Source of the DNA: Endozoicomonas sp. 4G
GTDB lineage: Bacteria > Pseudomonadota > Gammaproteobacteria > Pseudomonadales > Endozoicomonadaceae
Assembly: GCF_023822025.1 (NCBI RefSeq)
Contig: NZ_CP082909.1
Location: 3,524,001-3,588,000, forward strand
Direction of reading: 5' to 3'
Length of the DNA stretch: 64,000 nt
How positions within the stretch are numbered: position 1 is the stretch's first letter; every line of letters begins with the position of its first letter. The notes under the pieces were generated by a model. That model had not been told where the DNA came from. It was given only the letters and a program-made list of their open reading frames with translations, and did not search any database. Of this stretch, positions 1-9,432 are shown piece after piece. The position numbers and the translations under genes were made by a program.

Positions 1-123
1 CCCGAGAATACCCACCATAAAAATCACCACACTGATCAGCACTTCAATAAGACCAAAGCCGGTTTCTTTACCCTGTGGAACCTTTCCGCAGGTCTTTAAG
101 TGTGCTTTTGACTGTCCTTCCAT
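1..123 (-). CDS. PilV-like minor prepilin, N-terminus only (cut by window edge)
   Basis: Forty-one codons are visible, read leftwards from an ATG at 123. They hold a class III prepilin leader and cleavage site (KETG|FGLIEVLI) with Glu5 of the mature protein, followed by the usual hydrophobic helix, so this is a minor pilin processed by prepilin peptidase. The GLIEVL...VGILG pattern is closest to PilV/PilI. The start overlaps the TGA of the preceding fimT-like gene (TGATG), which indicates translational coupling. It would be the second PilV-like protein of this operon. The rest lies outside the window, so a PilE-type assignment cannot be excluded. Confidence 0.8.
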   Translation of the reverse strand, partial: MEGQSKAHLKTCGKVPQGKETGFGLIEVLISVVIFMVGILG

Positions 124-665
124 CAACAATTCCCTGTCGAAGAAGTTTTACGAATTTGTCCTGTCGTCGTGACCGATACGGTTTTGATTGGAGCACCCAG
201 TGCGCCGGTGGGACAGACTCTCATTGTTCGCACCACCGATGGGCTGCCTCTGGGTGTAAATGTCACGGTATTACCGGCACTCAGATTGATCGTGACCCCT
301 CTGTCGATCTCATCGTAAACCCTGATAACGTCCTCACCCGAATCAACCGAACTGTTATTGTTGGGATTTACAAACACCAGCCAGCCTGATGTCCAGTTGC
401 TGCCTGAGGTATCACAACTTTTGCTGTCTTTGCTTCGACAGAGACTGACATTCACTCCCCTTTTTATCGCCTCACTGCGGGCCAGCACCATACTGCTGAA
501 AACGCGTTGATTGTAAAAATCCATTCGAAAGGATTGCACCAGCGAATCCAGGGACAGCGTCATGGAACCAATGATGCCCACCAGAAGAATGGTGATCATC
601 ATCTCGATCAGGGTCAGCCCTTTCATGGTTTTGGGTCGGGTGATTCCGAAGCTACGCCTGAACAC
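123..665 (-). CDS. FimT/GspH-family minor pilin (second copy)
   Basis: This 180-residue pseudopilin of the type IV pilus tip complex has the prepilin site MKG|LTLIEMM with Glu5, a hydrophobic helix, and the GspH/FimT pattern of ...MVLARSEAIKRGVNVSLCRSKD... followed by a W-x-S-G-W-L-VF segment. It shares this pattern with the gene at 7806-8345, so the operon carries two FimT/FimU-type proteins. I take the GTG start at 665 because GGAAG lies about six bases upstream; a later ATG (residue 14) would leave only a three-residue leader. It lies 144 bp downstream of pilY1 on the same strand and is coupled to the next pilin. Confidence 0.85.
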   Translation of the reverse strand: MFRRSFGITRPKTMKGLTLIEMMITILLVGIIGSMTLSLDSLVQSFRMDFYNQRVFSSMVLARSEAIKRGVNVSLCRSKDSKSCDTSGSNWTSGWLVFVNPNNNSSVDSGEDVIRVYDEIDRGVTINLSAGNTVTFTPRGSPSVVRTMRVCPTGALGAPIKTVSVTTTGQIRKTSSTGNC

Positions 666-809
666 AACCTGCTTCCTTTACTGAATGACAGTTCAACTAT
701 AGGAAGAGCACCAAGACCGAAGACTCAGGGAATGACAGGCGGCTTATCCGGGTGTGAACCGGATTTCTCCTGCCGTAAACACTGCAAATAATTGACACGA
801 ATCGGGGAA

Positions 810-3800
810 TTAATCGCTTCCCTGGGGAATGCCAAAGATCTGTCGCCACGACATTCTGCCGGAGGTCTGGGAACGGTAATTCAGTTCGTGGCTGCTGATA
901 CTGCCTCCGGCACCCTGAATAACGGTTGTTCTACGGCCTCCGACCCCCTGATGGATAACCGGAGATGATGCATAACCCAGCCCCAGATTAAGCCTTTTTA
1001 TGGAAAGGGTATCACTGGTCTGATCGCCTTGATCCTGCTCGCCCAGAATGGGATCGGGTGATGCGGTTCCCGTCTGGTAATGCAATCCCAACAGGGCACT
1101 GGAGCCATCCACCCGGCAACTGTCTGCTGATGGCGTGTATTCAGAGAACAGAACCATTGACAACAAGCGGGAAGCCGGGGTGGTTACCCGTCCGGCAGGA
1201 ATAACACCGCCCCCCCTTAAATCAAGCATCCAGCCACTTCTGGCGGCAATGACTGACTGCAGCGCAGTAAAGCTGCCGACAGTCGAGGAGTCCACTGTAA
1301 AGGCTACATTGCCAGTGCTGGTTTTTTTATTGACGGTACCGTTGGTGTAAACCTGAACATCCGTGGTATTGACCAGATCTGACAAAGACACTCCGTTGTA
1401 AGTTAAGGCACCGTTGCTATCCTGTGGTTCCCTGAAACCATAAAAAGACTGTGTTTGTGTAGTGCGATTGTCATCATACGTCAGAAGCCTTCCACTCCCC
1501 ACATAAAGCCAATGATGGCTTTTGTCTGAGACCACAACAGGCGCAGCTGAAACCGGCTTCCCGGTATCAAGAAGCGTTGCCATGGTTGAGTCGGCCAGGG
1601 TACCTTGCATACGCAATCTCAGAATTTTGCCGCCCAACGTCGCTGTGCTGGTTTCAATCGCCCCCAGATAAACTGCATCGTCCTGATAATCCCGATCCCA
1701 ATCGACGGCGGTCACATTGCCTCCGTACGCCTGAGCAATCCCTGAGTCCACGGGCGCCATCCCCGTCACAAAAGCTTTACTTTTCAGGTCATAAACAAAG
1801 AGTTTCAGATTCTGGTTACTCGATCCATCATCCAGTGCCGCCCGGATTCCCGATTCCCCGCTACCCATGGGTCCTGAAGCAAATACCAGATACCATTCAT
1901 TCGTCGTAGGTGTTTGACTCCAGTCATCTTCACCCTGACTGTCTTTGGCAGCCACACGACGTTTTACCAGTGTCGGACGAGACGTGGTAAAGCCCAGTTC
2001 CGGGTGGGTGATTTCCGCCAGAAGTTCAGGCGGTTTCTCTGGATTAGTAATATCCAGCACTACGTAGGCAGAGCCTAATGCTTTGCTATTCCCGCCCACC
2101 GTCACGTCGTAGTGCCCGCCACCAAGACGCATACCCATAACCAGAACGGTACCCCAGCCTCCGGGATAGTCACTGTCATCACGGTCAAAAATATTAGCAT
2201 CAAAGGTTACCGGCTCTGCATCCATATAATAAACATGGGGATAGTCGGGCTCTCTTAACCATTGCAGATGAGGCAGCAGATTCATGGGCGTATAAGCCCA
2301 AAGTTCCGAGCCCAGTGGATGGCTGACTTCGCCATTATTACCCGTGACGTTATAGCCATAATGACTGCCATCCCGGAAGCCTCCGTTAAAAGCGTGGATC
2401 ATGCCATCATTAGCCCCGACGTAAAGCACGTGCCGACGGTTTTTGTATTGGTTATAAAAGCTGGCATAGGTGGTATCGGAATAGAGGGCGTCGAACCGAC
2501 TTCCGGGAGCAGACACTAGCTGTGGGGTTGAATGAATAATATCACCCAGACGCCAGACATCATCCTTTCCATCTGCGTCGTAATCAATGGTTCTTGGACG
2601 AGTTCCGGAGAGTTCTTCACCGCGAACATAGTTGATGACCTCGCTTACCTTTGAAGCTGAAACTCCCAGGTAACCTTCAACGCCACTGAATGTATCAGGC
2701 GTCAGTGGCAGGGTTTCACCGGTATCGACGACGCCATCACTATTTTCATCCAACCAGGTCAGGATATGTCGGCCACCCGAAGCAAGGGAACTGAATGTGC
2801 GTTGACCAGTGAGGTTGGAAAGACGGGATAATTGATCTCTGGCATCCCAGACCGTATCCAGCCGACTCAGAGACTGTAACGCACCGTCGGGCAATAATGT
2901 CACGCCTGAATCTGAAGTGGAATATCGCTGAAACAGGGTCTGGCTGGAGTTAGGGTCAGAAATCAGCTCTACGACTTTATCGACAGAGTAATCATCAAGC
3001 CTGTCATTACCATTGCTGTCTTCCCGGAGCAGCCCTTTACTGTCGACAAAGAGGGCATGAAGCATTCCTCCCCAGGAAATTGTCTTGCCGTTATACTCCA
3101 TAGCGGGTTGAAACAGCGCCTGATAGAGCACACCGGTACCGGTCTGACTGTTGGAAAACAAAGCTGCATTAGTGGCAGAAGACACCCTGCTGACGATATC
3201 CTGCAAAACTTTTCCCAACTGAGCGTCTAACTGACCGGGATTACGGGCGAAGTAATAGTTGTCAGGTAAACCATCGGGGCCCATCGAACCTGTGGTATTA
3301 TTCCGGCTGTCCCACTCACGGTCATCATCTGAAATCCCGTCGCCATTGTTGTCGTAGCCTGGCGTACCATCACCATCCAGATCGACAAAACCACCGTACT
3401 TGGCTGCAAACCAGAGCGGCTTTTGCAGCAAACCGGCAGCGTTACCATTGGCCGTAAAGTTATTCACTTCAAAATGCGTCTGCCCTTTGTAGACAAACTC
3501 ATTTTGTAATCCATCGTCGTAAGTACCGGTCATTGTGTAACTGAATCTCAGGTTCAAGTCGGCATTAACGCCGTCCACCTGCACAGCCATTCGTACCTGG
3601 TCACTGCCAAAACCCCCCATGTTTAAGGTTGAATCTGAGGTGGCTTGGCACTGGGCTCCCACACAGAACTTGATGCGTGAAGAAGCATCATAATCAAAGT
3701 CACTGCCCCAGAGAGAGTCTTCCCAGGTAAACAGCAAACTGCCTTCTACAACCTCGCCTTCAGAATTCAGTACGGTATGCTCTACCACCACGTCAACCAG

Positions 3801-5579
3801 TGTGCAGTCGCTTCCGCTGCCAGAGAAACTCGTTCCCGAGCCAGAGTTGGAACTGGTATGACAAACCGGTTGGAAAGTGACAGGCTTGCCACCCGCACTC
3901 AGGGTAAAGCTGGGAATACTTTCTGCCAATTGGATGGAATAGGTTGTGACTTTCTGCACACCATCGAGAGTGCGGTTCAAATCCGTCTGGTTGCCATAAA
4001 AGGCCAATCCGGACACCTGATAACTTCCTTCCAACTGGGGCAATTCCGGACATAGTCCCCTGGCTTCTGATAAGCCATTAAGATACTTGGGTGTACATTG
4101 TCGTGTGCTATCCGTCCCTCCCACCAGATAGTTACCAGCGAAGTTGTTGTTATATTCAAGCTGACCCACTTCATCGGTTTTACTGTTCACACTGGCAGTG
4201 CCCGACAGGCCGGGCAAATCGGCACTGCTGGCGAGTTCGTCGGCATCAAAAGAGTTCAACCCGCTGGACAACAGAATAATGGAACAGTTAGCACAGGCGT
4301 TGGCCGAGGTGACAGGAGCAACCCAGGACTCGGTAGCGAGACCCGGCACAAATTGATGATCAGCACGGGTGTCAAAGGCACTGGTGGGCGATGACTGACC
4401 GGCAAAGTATCTCAGGGCCTCCAGATACATTTCAGCCACTGGATTCCCCCAGTTGCTGCAATGTCGATTTGAATAGGTTGAACGCCCGGATTTAAAGGCA
4501 TCGATAGAAATACCATAAGTGCTGCAATCGGTATATTTATTCTGACTGTAACTGTACCTGGCTATTCTGAAACGGTTGATATGCTGGATAATGCCATTGA
4601 CAGAACCGTTAAAAATACCGGTAGAGACGTCTACTTCATCATCAGAAGACGACAGGTTGCCGCCAATTTTAGAGATATTTCTACGCAGCAGGCCGCCAGA
4701 AATATTCTTGTCGTAACTGCCGCTGATCAGGCCAAAGCGAATACTGCCGTCTTCACCATAGCGTTGCAGCAATCCTGCCGGTTTGGCATTGCCATTGGCG
4801 TATTCCCTGCAACGATCCGATGTTGCTGCATCTTTAGCCGTTACACAGGATTCAACCCGAACTGTGTTTTCTGCCAATTGATCACTGCTGGCAGGGCTGT
4901 CGGACGCATCCCACTGACACTGAATCATATCCGTGGATGCCCAGCGTGGCCATTGACCGCTGGCAATACGAACCTTTGGCTCACCATTTTCAGTGGTCGC
5001 CAGGTTACAGAGACTCACGGACCCCGTGTAGGGCGTCAGGCTGGAAAGATCACGACCACTGTACACTTTGACAAAAGCATGAATATCCCTGGGTAAATAG
5101 GCTCTTTCAAGAACGGTCAGTGATGCCGTATCAATAGCGCGTTTACCACCGAACAGCACCTTCCTCAGAACATCCATTCGGCTCATGGTGGCCCAGTTCA
5201 GAAAGTTACCACTCCAGGGTGCACCCGGGGTATCACAGTAATGACCATTGCTACCGGTGGCCTTTGTAACCGGTGAAAATCGACTATCAGCCGAACGGTA
5301 CGAATAACACCAATGGCTGTCGAAATACCCCAGGTACGCAAAGCTGTCTTTATACGTCACATCCAACTGGCCATCACCATCCAGATCCGAGTAATCCGGA
5401 TACGCTTTTTTAAACAGCTCGTGATCAACCGACATGACCAACATAACCAGAGGTTCCGAGCTACGACTTAATAGCGGCGGCACCGAAGAATAGAGATTCG
5501 ATGAAGGTTCAGCAGATGCTAAAGTGGACCAGACTGACAACACGGACAGGCTGTTTATCAGTATTTGTCTTATTTTCAT
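810..5579 (-). CDS. pilY1: PilY1-type pilus tip adhesin/assembly protein
   Basis: This 1,589-residue exported protein starts with a signal peptide ending ASA. The N-terminal PilY1 region has PLVMLVMSVDHELF...DLDGDGQLDV. The C-terminal half carries the conserved VWRLGDIIHSTP block and the following beta-propeller (VLYVGANDGMIHAFNGG). Several Asp-rich calcium-type loops are visible, for example DLDGDGQLDV near residue 65, DLDGDGTPGYDNNGDG, DSNGNDRLDD, DENSDGVVDTGE and DYDADGKDD. In known systems PilY1 sits at the pilus tip, promotes extension in a calcium-dependent way and mediates adhesion and surface sensing. It lies 29 bp downstream of pilX in the minor-pilin operon. The length is within the range for PilY1 proteins, and the family call is secure. 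Confidence 0.95.
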   Translation of the reverse strand: MKIRQILINSLSVLSVWSTLASAEPSSNLYSSVPPLLSRSSEPLVMLVMSVDHELFKKAYPDYSDLDGDGQLDVTYKDSFAYLGYFDSHWCYSYRSADSRFSPVTKATGSNGHYCDTPGAPWSGNFLNWATMSRMDVLRKVLFGGKRAIDTASLTVLERAYLPRDIHAFVKVYSGRDLSSLTPYTGSVSLCNLATTENGEPKVRIASGQWPRWASTDMIQCQWDASDSPASSDQLAENTVRVESCVTAKDAATSDRCREYANGNAKPAGLLQRYGEDGSIRFGLISGSYDKNISGGLLRRNISKIGGNLSSSDDEVDVSTGIFNGSVNGIIQHINRFRIARYSYSQNKYTDCSTYGISIDAFKSGRSTYSNRHCSNWGNPVAEMYLEALRYFAGQSSPTSAFDTRADHQFVPGLATESWVAPVTSANACANCSIILLSSGLNSFDADELASSADLPGLSGTASVNSKTDEVGQLEYNNNFAGNYLVGGTDSTRQCTPKYLNGLSEARGLCPELPQLEGSYQVSGLAFYGNQTDLNRTLDGVQKVTTYSIQLAESIPSFTLSAGGKPVTFQPVCHTSSNSGSGTSFSGSGSDCTLVDVVVEHTVLNSEGEVVEGSLLFTWEDSLWGSDFDYDASSRIKFCVGAQCQATSDSTLNMGGFGSDQVRMAVQVDGVNADLNLRFSYTMTGTYDDGLQNEFVYKGQTHFEVNNFTANGNAAGLLQKPLWFAAKYGGFVDLDGDGTPGYDNNGDGISDDDREWDSRNNTTGSMGPDGLPDNYYFARNPGQLDAQLGKVLQDIVSRVSSATNAALFSNSQTGTGVLYQALFQPAMEYNGKTISWGGMLHALFVDSKGLLREDSNGNDRLDDYSVDKVVELISDPNSSQTLFQRYSTSDSGVTLLPDGALQSLSRLDTVWDARDQLSRLSNLTGQRTFSSLASGGRHILTWLDENSDGVVDTGETLPLTPDTFSGVEGYLGVSASKVSEVINYVRGEELSGTRPRTIDYDADGKDDVWRLGDIIHSTPQLVSAPGSRFDALYSDTTYASFYNQYKNRRHVLYVGANDGMIHAFNGGFRDGSHYGYNVTGNNGEVSHPLGSELWAYTPMNLLPHLQWLREPDYPHVYYMDAEPVTFDANIFDRDDSDYPGGWGTVLVMGMRLGGGHYDVTVGGNSKALGSAYVVLDITNPEKPPELLAEITHPELGFTTSRPTLVKRRVAAKDSQGEDDWSQTPTTNEWYLVFASGPMGSGESGIRAALDDGSSNQNLKLFVYDLKSKAFVTGMAPVDSGIAQAYGGNVTAVDWDRDYQDDAVYLGAIETSTATLGGKILRLRMQGTLADSTMATLLDTGKPVSAAPVVVSDKSHHWLYVGSGRLLTYDDNRTTQTQSFYGFREPQDSNGALTYNGVSLSDLVNTTDVQVYTNGTVNKKTSTGNVAFTVDSSTVGSFTALQSVIAARSGWMLDLRGGGVIPAGRVTTPASRLLSMVLFSEYTPSADSCRVDGSSALLGLHYQTGTASPDPILGEQDQGDQTSDTLSIKRLNLGLGYASSPVIHQGVGGRRTTVIQGAGGSISSHELNYRSQTSGRMSWRQIFGIPQGSD

Positions 5580-5608
5580 GACCGCACTCCCTGAGCTAAA
5601 AAACTCTG

Positions 5609-6169
5609 CTAGTCATTCCTCTTATAAGTGGTTTGCAGCATGACCCGGGCATCCGTGGAGCCACCTGTTGCCAGTACGGTAATTCGGTAAAACCGCGCCC
5701 AGTCAGCAACACTGGCCGGGTCAGGCACAGGACCAGAACTTTCCCTGGGTAGATAACACCGGAACTCAACAATGTATTTGGCCTGTGCAGCAATACCATC
5801 CAGTTGGATGGCCGTGGTCCGATGTTTTGAAGAGCTTGACCAGACGGACTCATCTTCCCAGGGCCTGTCGGTGCCATTTTTACAGGTTCCGACCTCGGTG
5901 CTTTGAGAGCCACTGAAACAAAGCCCATTGCTACAATCCGGGTTAAAACTGGCCAGTGAAAAAACAGTATTGGCAACGTAGCTTTCAGCCTCAAGTACCG
6001 CTACTTCTGCCGAATGAAATGCCAACTGCTCATTTCGGAAGTTACCGGTCATTTTCTCTTCCAGGCTGGTCATTCGAATGGAAGTAATACCGGTTACCGT
6101 GAGAATCAATAGCAGTACCAGACTGACCAGTAAAACGCTTCCCTGCTGAGACTTCATCGGACTCTTCAT
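5609..6169 (-). CDS. pilX: PilX minor pilin
   Basis: This 186-residue minor pilin has a short leader ending QQG, then SVLLVSLVLLLILTVTGITSIRMTSLEEKMTGN. That is the PilX N-terminal pattern, which characteristically lacks Glu5 and is followed by the SLEEKMTGN...AFHSAEVAVLEAE block. In Pseudomonas-type systems PilX belongs to the PilV/W/X/Y1 priming complex in the inner membrane and pilus tip. The start at 6169 is preceded by GAGG eight bases away. The gene begins 10 bp after pilW ends and is followed by pilY1. Confidence 0.92.
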   Translation of the reverse strand: MKSPMKSQQGSVLLVSLVLLLILTVTGITSIRMTSLEEKMTGNFRNEQLAFHSAEVAVLEAESYVANTVFSLASFNPDCSNGLCFSGSQSTEVGTCKNGTDRPWEDESVWSSSSKHRTTAIQLDGIAAQAKYIVEFRCYLPRESSGPVPDPASVADWARFYRITVLATGGSTDARVMLQTTYKRND

Positions 6170-6179
6170 TGAGTGATCC

Positions 6180-7235
6180 TCACTGCACCATTCGATTCCG
6201 CAATTCCATGGTGATCACAAACGATCGGCGTAAAAAATGATCCGTCGGTGTTATACGGCTTCCGGCAAAAAAATAGGACTGAGGTATGTCCGTCACTTCC
6301 TGGAAACTCCTGACCAGTAACTCCATCCGGACACTGGTTACATTTCGCCAATCGAGACTGAATAAGCCTATATCTGAAGCAGTTCGGTACTGATTAGCAA
6401 TGCCATCGGCATCACTGTCATAGCCATAACGCAGGCTTAAACCTTCTACACCTTCAATGAGCGCTTCAGCCGAATTAATAGCTCCGGAGACCGTTTCACC
6501 GGCAAATCTGCGATATAGATTGGGCACACCATTGCTGTTCCTCAGGTAGTAAACGACAGATGACAGAGGAAATAACTGTGAGCCCGCATGACTTTCAACC
6601 CTTGCATTGACGGCGGATGTCGCACAATCATAGGCACCTCCCAACCGGTTGGTGCAGTTGTACAAATTGCCACTGGCAGCTGATTCATGAGAGACCGTTG
6701 AGCCGATGGTATTGGTACCGGCTCTGAAAACGGAAATACCCTGACAGTCAGAGCGAACTGCAGCCAGAAGGTCCCCCGGATCAAAACCATGAAGCGCCGA
6801 CAACGTCATGCTGGCCGTTCCGGTATCATGGCGGGTGACACTCAGGCCTCTTTCCTGATCAACCCTGTGAATGACAATACTCTCTGAAATGGCATTGCGA
6901 TCGACGCTGGAATGATTGGCCAGGGGGATACCCAGAATGCCCTTATCAAAATGAGCCATCCAGGTGCGGTCATCCTTGTTGGGAAACACCGCATTGGCAA
7001 GATCCGCGCCGGGAGGACAACCGGTAGAGCCTGCCATACGGATATCCCGGGCGATTAAATCAATGGCAAAGCGGGCATTTTCCTGAATGCGGGAGAGCTC
7101 ATCCTGAAGCATGTAGGTTCGGTTGGCACTCAAAAAAAGCTGCCCAATACCCGCTATAAGCACCAATCCAAGCAGCGTGGCCACCATCATCTCTACCAGA
7201 GATAACCCTGCTTGCCTCAACGCCTCTCCCCTCAT
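6180..7235 (-). CDS. pilW: PilW minor pilin
   Basis: This 351-residue prepilin has a cleavage site at RQAG|LSLVEMMVATLLGLVLIAG with Glu5. The PilW hallmark RIQENARFAIDLIARDIRMAGSTGC follows at about residues 45-70. PilW is one of the larger minor pilins, and its globular part contains many paired Cys residues, as here (GC..., NCTN..., YDC). It overlaps the end of pilV by four bases (ATGA), and pilX follows after 10 bp, so the three are one translational unit. Confidence 0.93.
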   Translation of the reverse strand: MRGEALRQAGLSLVEMMVATLLGLVLIAGIGQLFLSANRTYMLQDELSRIQENARFAIDLIARDIRMAGSTGCPPGADLANAVFPNKDDRTWMAHFDKGILGIPLANHSSVDRNAISESIVIHRVDQERGLSVTRHDTGTASMTLSALHGFDPGDLLAAVRSDCQGISVFRAGTNTIGSTVSHESAASGNLYNCTNRLGGAYDCATSAVNARVESHAGSQLFPLSSVVYYLRNSNGVPNLYRRFAGETVSGAINSAEALIEGVEGLSLRYGYDSDADGIANQYRTASDIGLFSLDWRNVTSVRMELLVRSFQEVTDIPQSYFFAGSRITPTDHFLRRSFVITMELRNRMVQ

Positions 7236-7777
7236 AATGCGCTCCTCAACACCACTTCACGTGCAGCCCGGGCACTATGGGAATCATTGAATTTCAAAGT
7301 AATGACATAAACACGGCCTGAGGAAGTATTTTCTATCGCAATAGAGCCTGTGGCATCGGGCAGCTGACAAGCCATCTGGAATTTCCATTGCTGCACATCA
7401 TAGATGGCTAACTGGGACTCGTTGCAGGTGGCAGATTCACAACGATCAATAAAATCAGTCGTGGTACAGCCAGCAGCTACATACTCTGCTTCAGTGATAA
7501 CGTAATCATTGCCACTGGCGGCGATTGTTTTATTGGCACGAATACGGTCCATCATATCGTTGACAATAATCACCGCCTGGGAGCGCAGATAGGCAAGCTG
7601 GTTATGCTGAAGGCTTTTGGTTTGCAGGCCCGCCATACCTAATACACCGACGGATATCACCAGCAAAGCCACCATGACTTCAATCAGGCCGACTCCCTTC
7701 TGGCGACGGTCAGCATGGGGGAAGAAACACTGCTTTAGTCGTTCATATCGGCTCAGGTTGCGTGTAATTCCTTGCAT
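7232..7777 (-). CDS. pilV: PilV minor pilin
   Basis: This is a minor pilin of about 181 residues. A rather long basic leader ends QKG|VGLIEVMVALLVISVGVLGMAGLQ, followed by the PilV block NQLAYLRSQAVIIVNDMMDRIRANK. I chose the ATG at 7777 over the GTG at 7783 because the Shine-Dalgarno GAGG overlaps that GTG and sits about five bases before the ATG. It lies between the FimU-like gene (28 bp upstream) and pilW (four-base overlap). It is presumably processed by PilD and built into the tip-priming complex. Confidence 0.92.
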   Translation of the reverse strand: MQGITRNLSRYERLKQCFFPHADRRQKGVGLIEVMVALLVISVGVLGMAGLQTKSLQHNQLAYLRSQAVIIVNDMMDRIRANKTIAASGNDYVITEAEYVAAGCTTTDFIDRCESATCNESQLAIYDVQQWKFQMACQLPDATGSIAIENTSSGRVYVITLKFNDSHSARAAREVVLRSAL

Positions 7778-7805
7778 ACGCACCTCATTAATTATCGCAG
7801 TCTGA

Positions 7806-8345
7806 TCAGTTGCACGTTCCCGATTCTGACACCCTTGCTCTCCCGGTGAGACTCAGAACTATCTGCCTGACAGCAAAGCCACTGGAACTGGCTTCGCACA
7901 AAGTAAAAGTGCCTGCCCTATAGGCCTGTCCATGATAGTTAAAACCCAGTGTGCTGCCATTATTCCACTGCATGGAAGCCAGATTATCGGTTTCCTCAAA
8001 GACCCGGATTAACTGATCCCCCGCATCCACCACACCGTCGGCATTGCCATCGGCAAACACCAGCCATCCCGTGCTCCAGTCAGTCAGTGAATTATCACAC
8101 CCTGAGCCGTTATCGGACTTGCAAATGGAAACAGAACTTCGTCGTTTAATAGCCTCACTTCGGGCCAGCAACATACTGACGAAAAGAGTCTGGGTAGCGG
8201 CTGCGACACGACGATCAGCCAATAAGTCTTTCAAAGAGGGGACGGCAACAGCAATAAGAATGGCAAATACAGACAGTGTGACCAGCATTTCAGGTAGCGT
8301 CATCCCTGCCCTGCTCAGCCACTTTCGACCCGGTCCGAACACCAT
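7806..8345 (-). CDS. fimT: FimU/FimT-type minor pilin (first gene of operon)
   Basis: This 179-residue GspH/FimT-family pilin has the prepilin site RAG|MTLPEMLVTLSVFAILIAVAVPSL with Glu5. The family block MLLARSEAIKRRSSVSICKSD and W-S-T-G-W-L-VF-ADGNADGVVD-GDQLIRVFEE are present. The start at 8345 has AAGGA spaced eight bases upstream. It is the first gene of the minor pilin cluster, with about 145 bp of non-coding DNA before it where the operon promoter is expected. FimU and FimT are hard to tell apart by eye; the position at the head of the cluster fits either. Confidence 0.88.
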   Translation of the reverse strand: MVFGPGRKWLSRAGMTLPEMLVTLSVFAILIAVAVPSLKDLLADRRVAAATQTLFVSMLLARSEAIKRRSSVSICKSDNGSGCDNSLTDWSTGWLVFADGNADGVVDAGDQLIRVFEETDNLASMQWNNGSTLGFNYHGQAYRAGTFTLCEASSSGFAVRQIVLSLTGRARVSESGTCN

Positions 8346-8489
8346 AATCAGTTCCTTGCATCGATGCTTGAAGAAGAAGGTTTCCCAACGCCTTACTGCA
8401 CCTTAGCTGTCCCTGATAGCAAACCGTAGAAGCGCCTTATCAAAGCCGGATAGCAAGATCAGTTCAACCGACCAGTGGTAAAAACCCAA

Positions 8490-9350
8490 TCACTCCACAA
8501 ACATCTCAGCCGTCATAATATGACTCTGACCTGGTTCCAACTCAACAGGAACCTGGGGCAATGTGATGGTTTCTACACAAACCATGGTTTTATAATCATC
8601 GGTAGGCACATCGTGCATTTGTTCTGCTCGAATGGGTCCCGGATTCCAGACAACGGTGCCATTGCTACCGGATTTTTTGATGGTAATTTTTCTTCTTAAA
8701 CCGGGGTCGTGAAGGATGCAGGTTTCGGTGTCATCAATATAGGTTCTGTCCACTTCAGTGCGGATGATCACATCTCCTTCCTGGATACAGGCTTTGCCAT
8801 CGTCGGTCTCATCCAGATAACGCTTTCCATCCAGCCCTTCAACCCGGATCAGATCTGTGTTTGAAACGGTGAAATAGGTATGCAACGCCTGACTAATTTC
8901 AATGTTGTTTGCTCCGGTATTCACCGAGGTCAGACTGATTCTTAGTGTTTTGCCAACAATAACCTCTATGCTCAGGTCTGCCTTCCCATGCCATTGCGGA
9001 ATACTGTCAATGGGTAAAGACAACACCACCCGAGTCTCATCAGTGTCCAGCGTTTCACTCAATTCCAGTGTCCAGAGTACCGTGCGGGCAAAACCATGAT
9101 TGGGGCCTCCCTCCTTGCCAGAACCGAACCACGGCCAGCAAACAGGGACACCACCACGAATCGCTTTACCCTCAGTCATGTCTGCCAATGGACTCATCCA
9201 GAGAACCGGTTCCTGAGCTCTTGGCTGATAACTTAAAACCTGCCCACCCAGCAGGGAAATCGTGGCTTTGGCAAAAGGGTTGTCAATTTCAAGAACAGGC
9301 ACAGCGCCCATTACTCCCGGTTTGGTAGCAGAATTCATTCGAACAGTCAT
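8490..9350 (-). CDS. D-hexose-6-phosphate mutarotase (YeaD-like aldose-1-epimerase family)
   Basis: This 286-residue cytosolic protein interconverts the alpha and beta anomers of hexose 6-phosphates. The family signature is clear: PVLWMSP then AIRGGVPVCWPWFG and NHGFART (first catalytic His region), LHTYF with the second His near residue 178, and a C-terminal VVWNPG with ...YKTMVCVET. Length matches YeaD. It stands alone between ispH (83 bp) and the pilin operon, on the same strand, and probably has no functional link with either. Confidence 0.92.
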   Translation of the reverse strand: MTVRMNSATKPGVMGAVPVLEIDNPFAKATISLLGGQVLSYQPRAQEPVLWMSPLADMTEGKAIRGGVPVCWPWFGSGKEGGPNHGFARTVLWTLELSETLDTDETRVVLSLPIDSIPQWHGKADLSIEVIVGKTLRISLTSVNTGANNIEISQALHTYFTVSNTDLIRVEGLDGKRYLDETDDGKACIQEGDVIIRTEVDRTYIDDTETCILHDPGLRRKITIKKSGSNGTVVWNPGPIRAEQMHDVPTDDYKTMVCVETITLPQVPVELEPGQSHIMTAEMFVE

Positions 9351-9432
9351 AACGAAACTTCGTGAGGGTGATAAGGGAAACGTCCTAAGTAAACTTTATT
9401 AGAAAGCCCGCTATCGTGAGCCTTCGGAAACA

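Noticed and set aside
4581-5096. Plus-strand open frame inside pilY1
   Set aside because: Antisense to the conserved N-terminal half of PilY1; no support.
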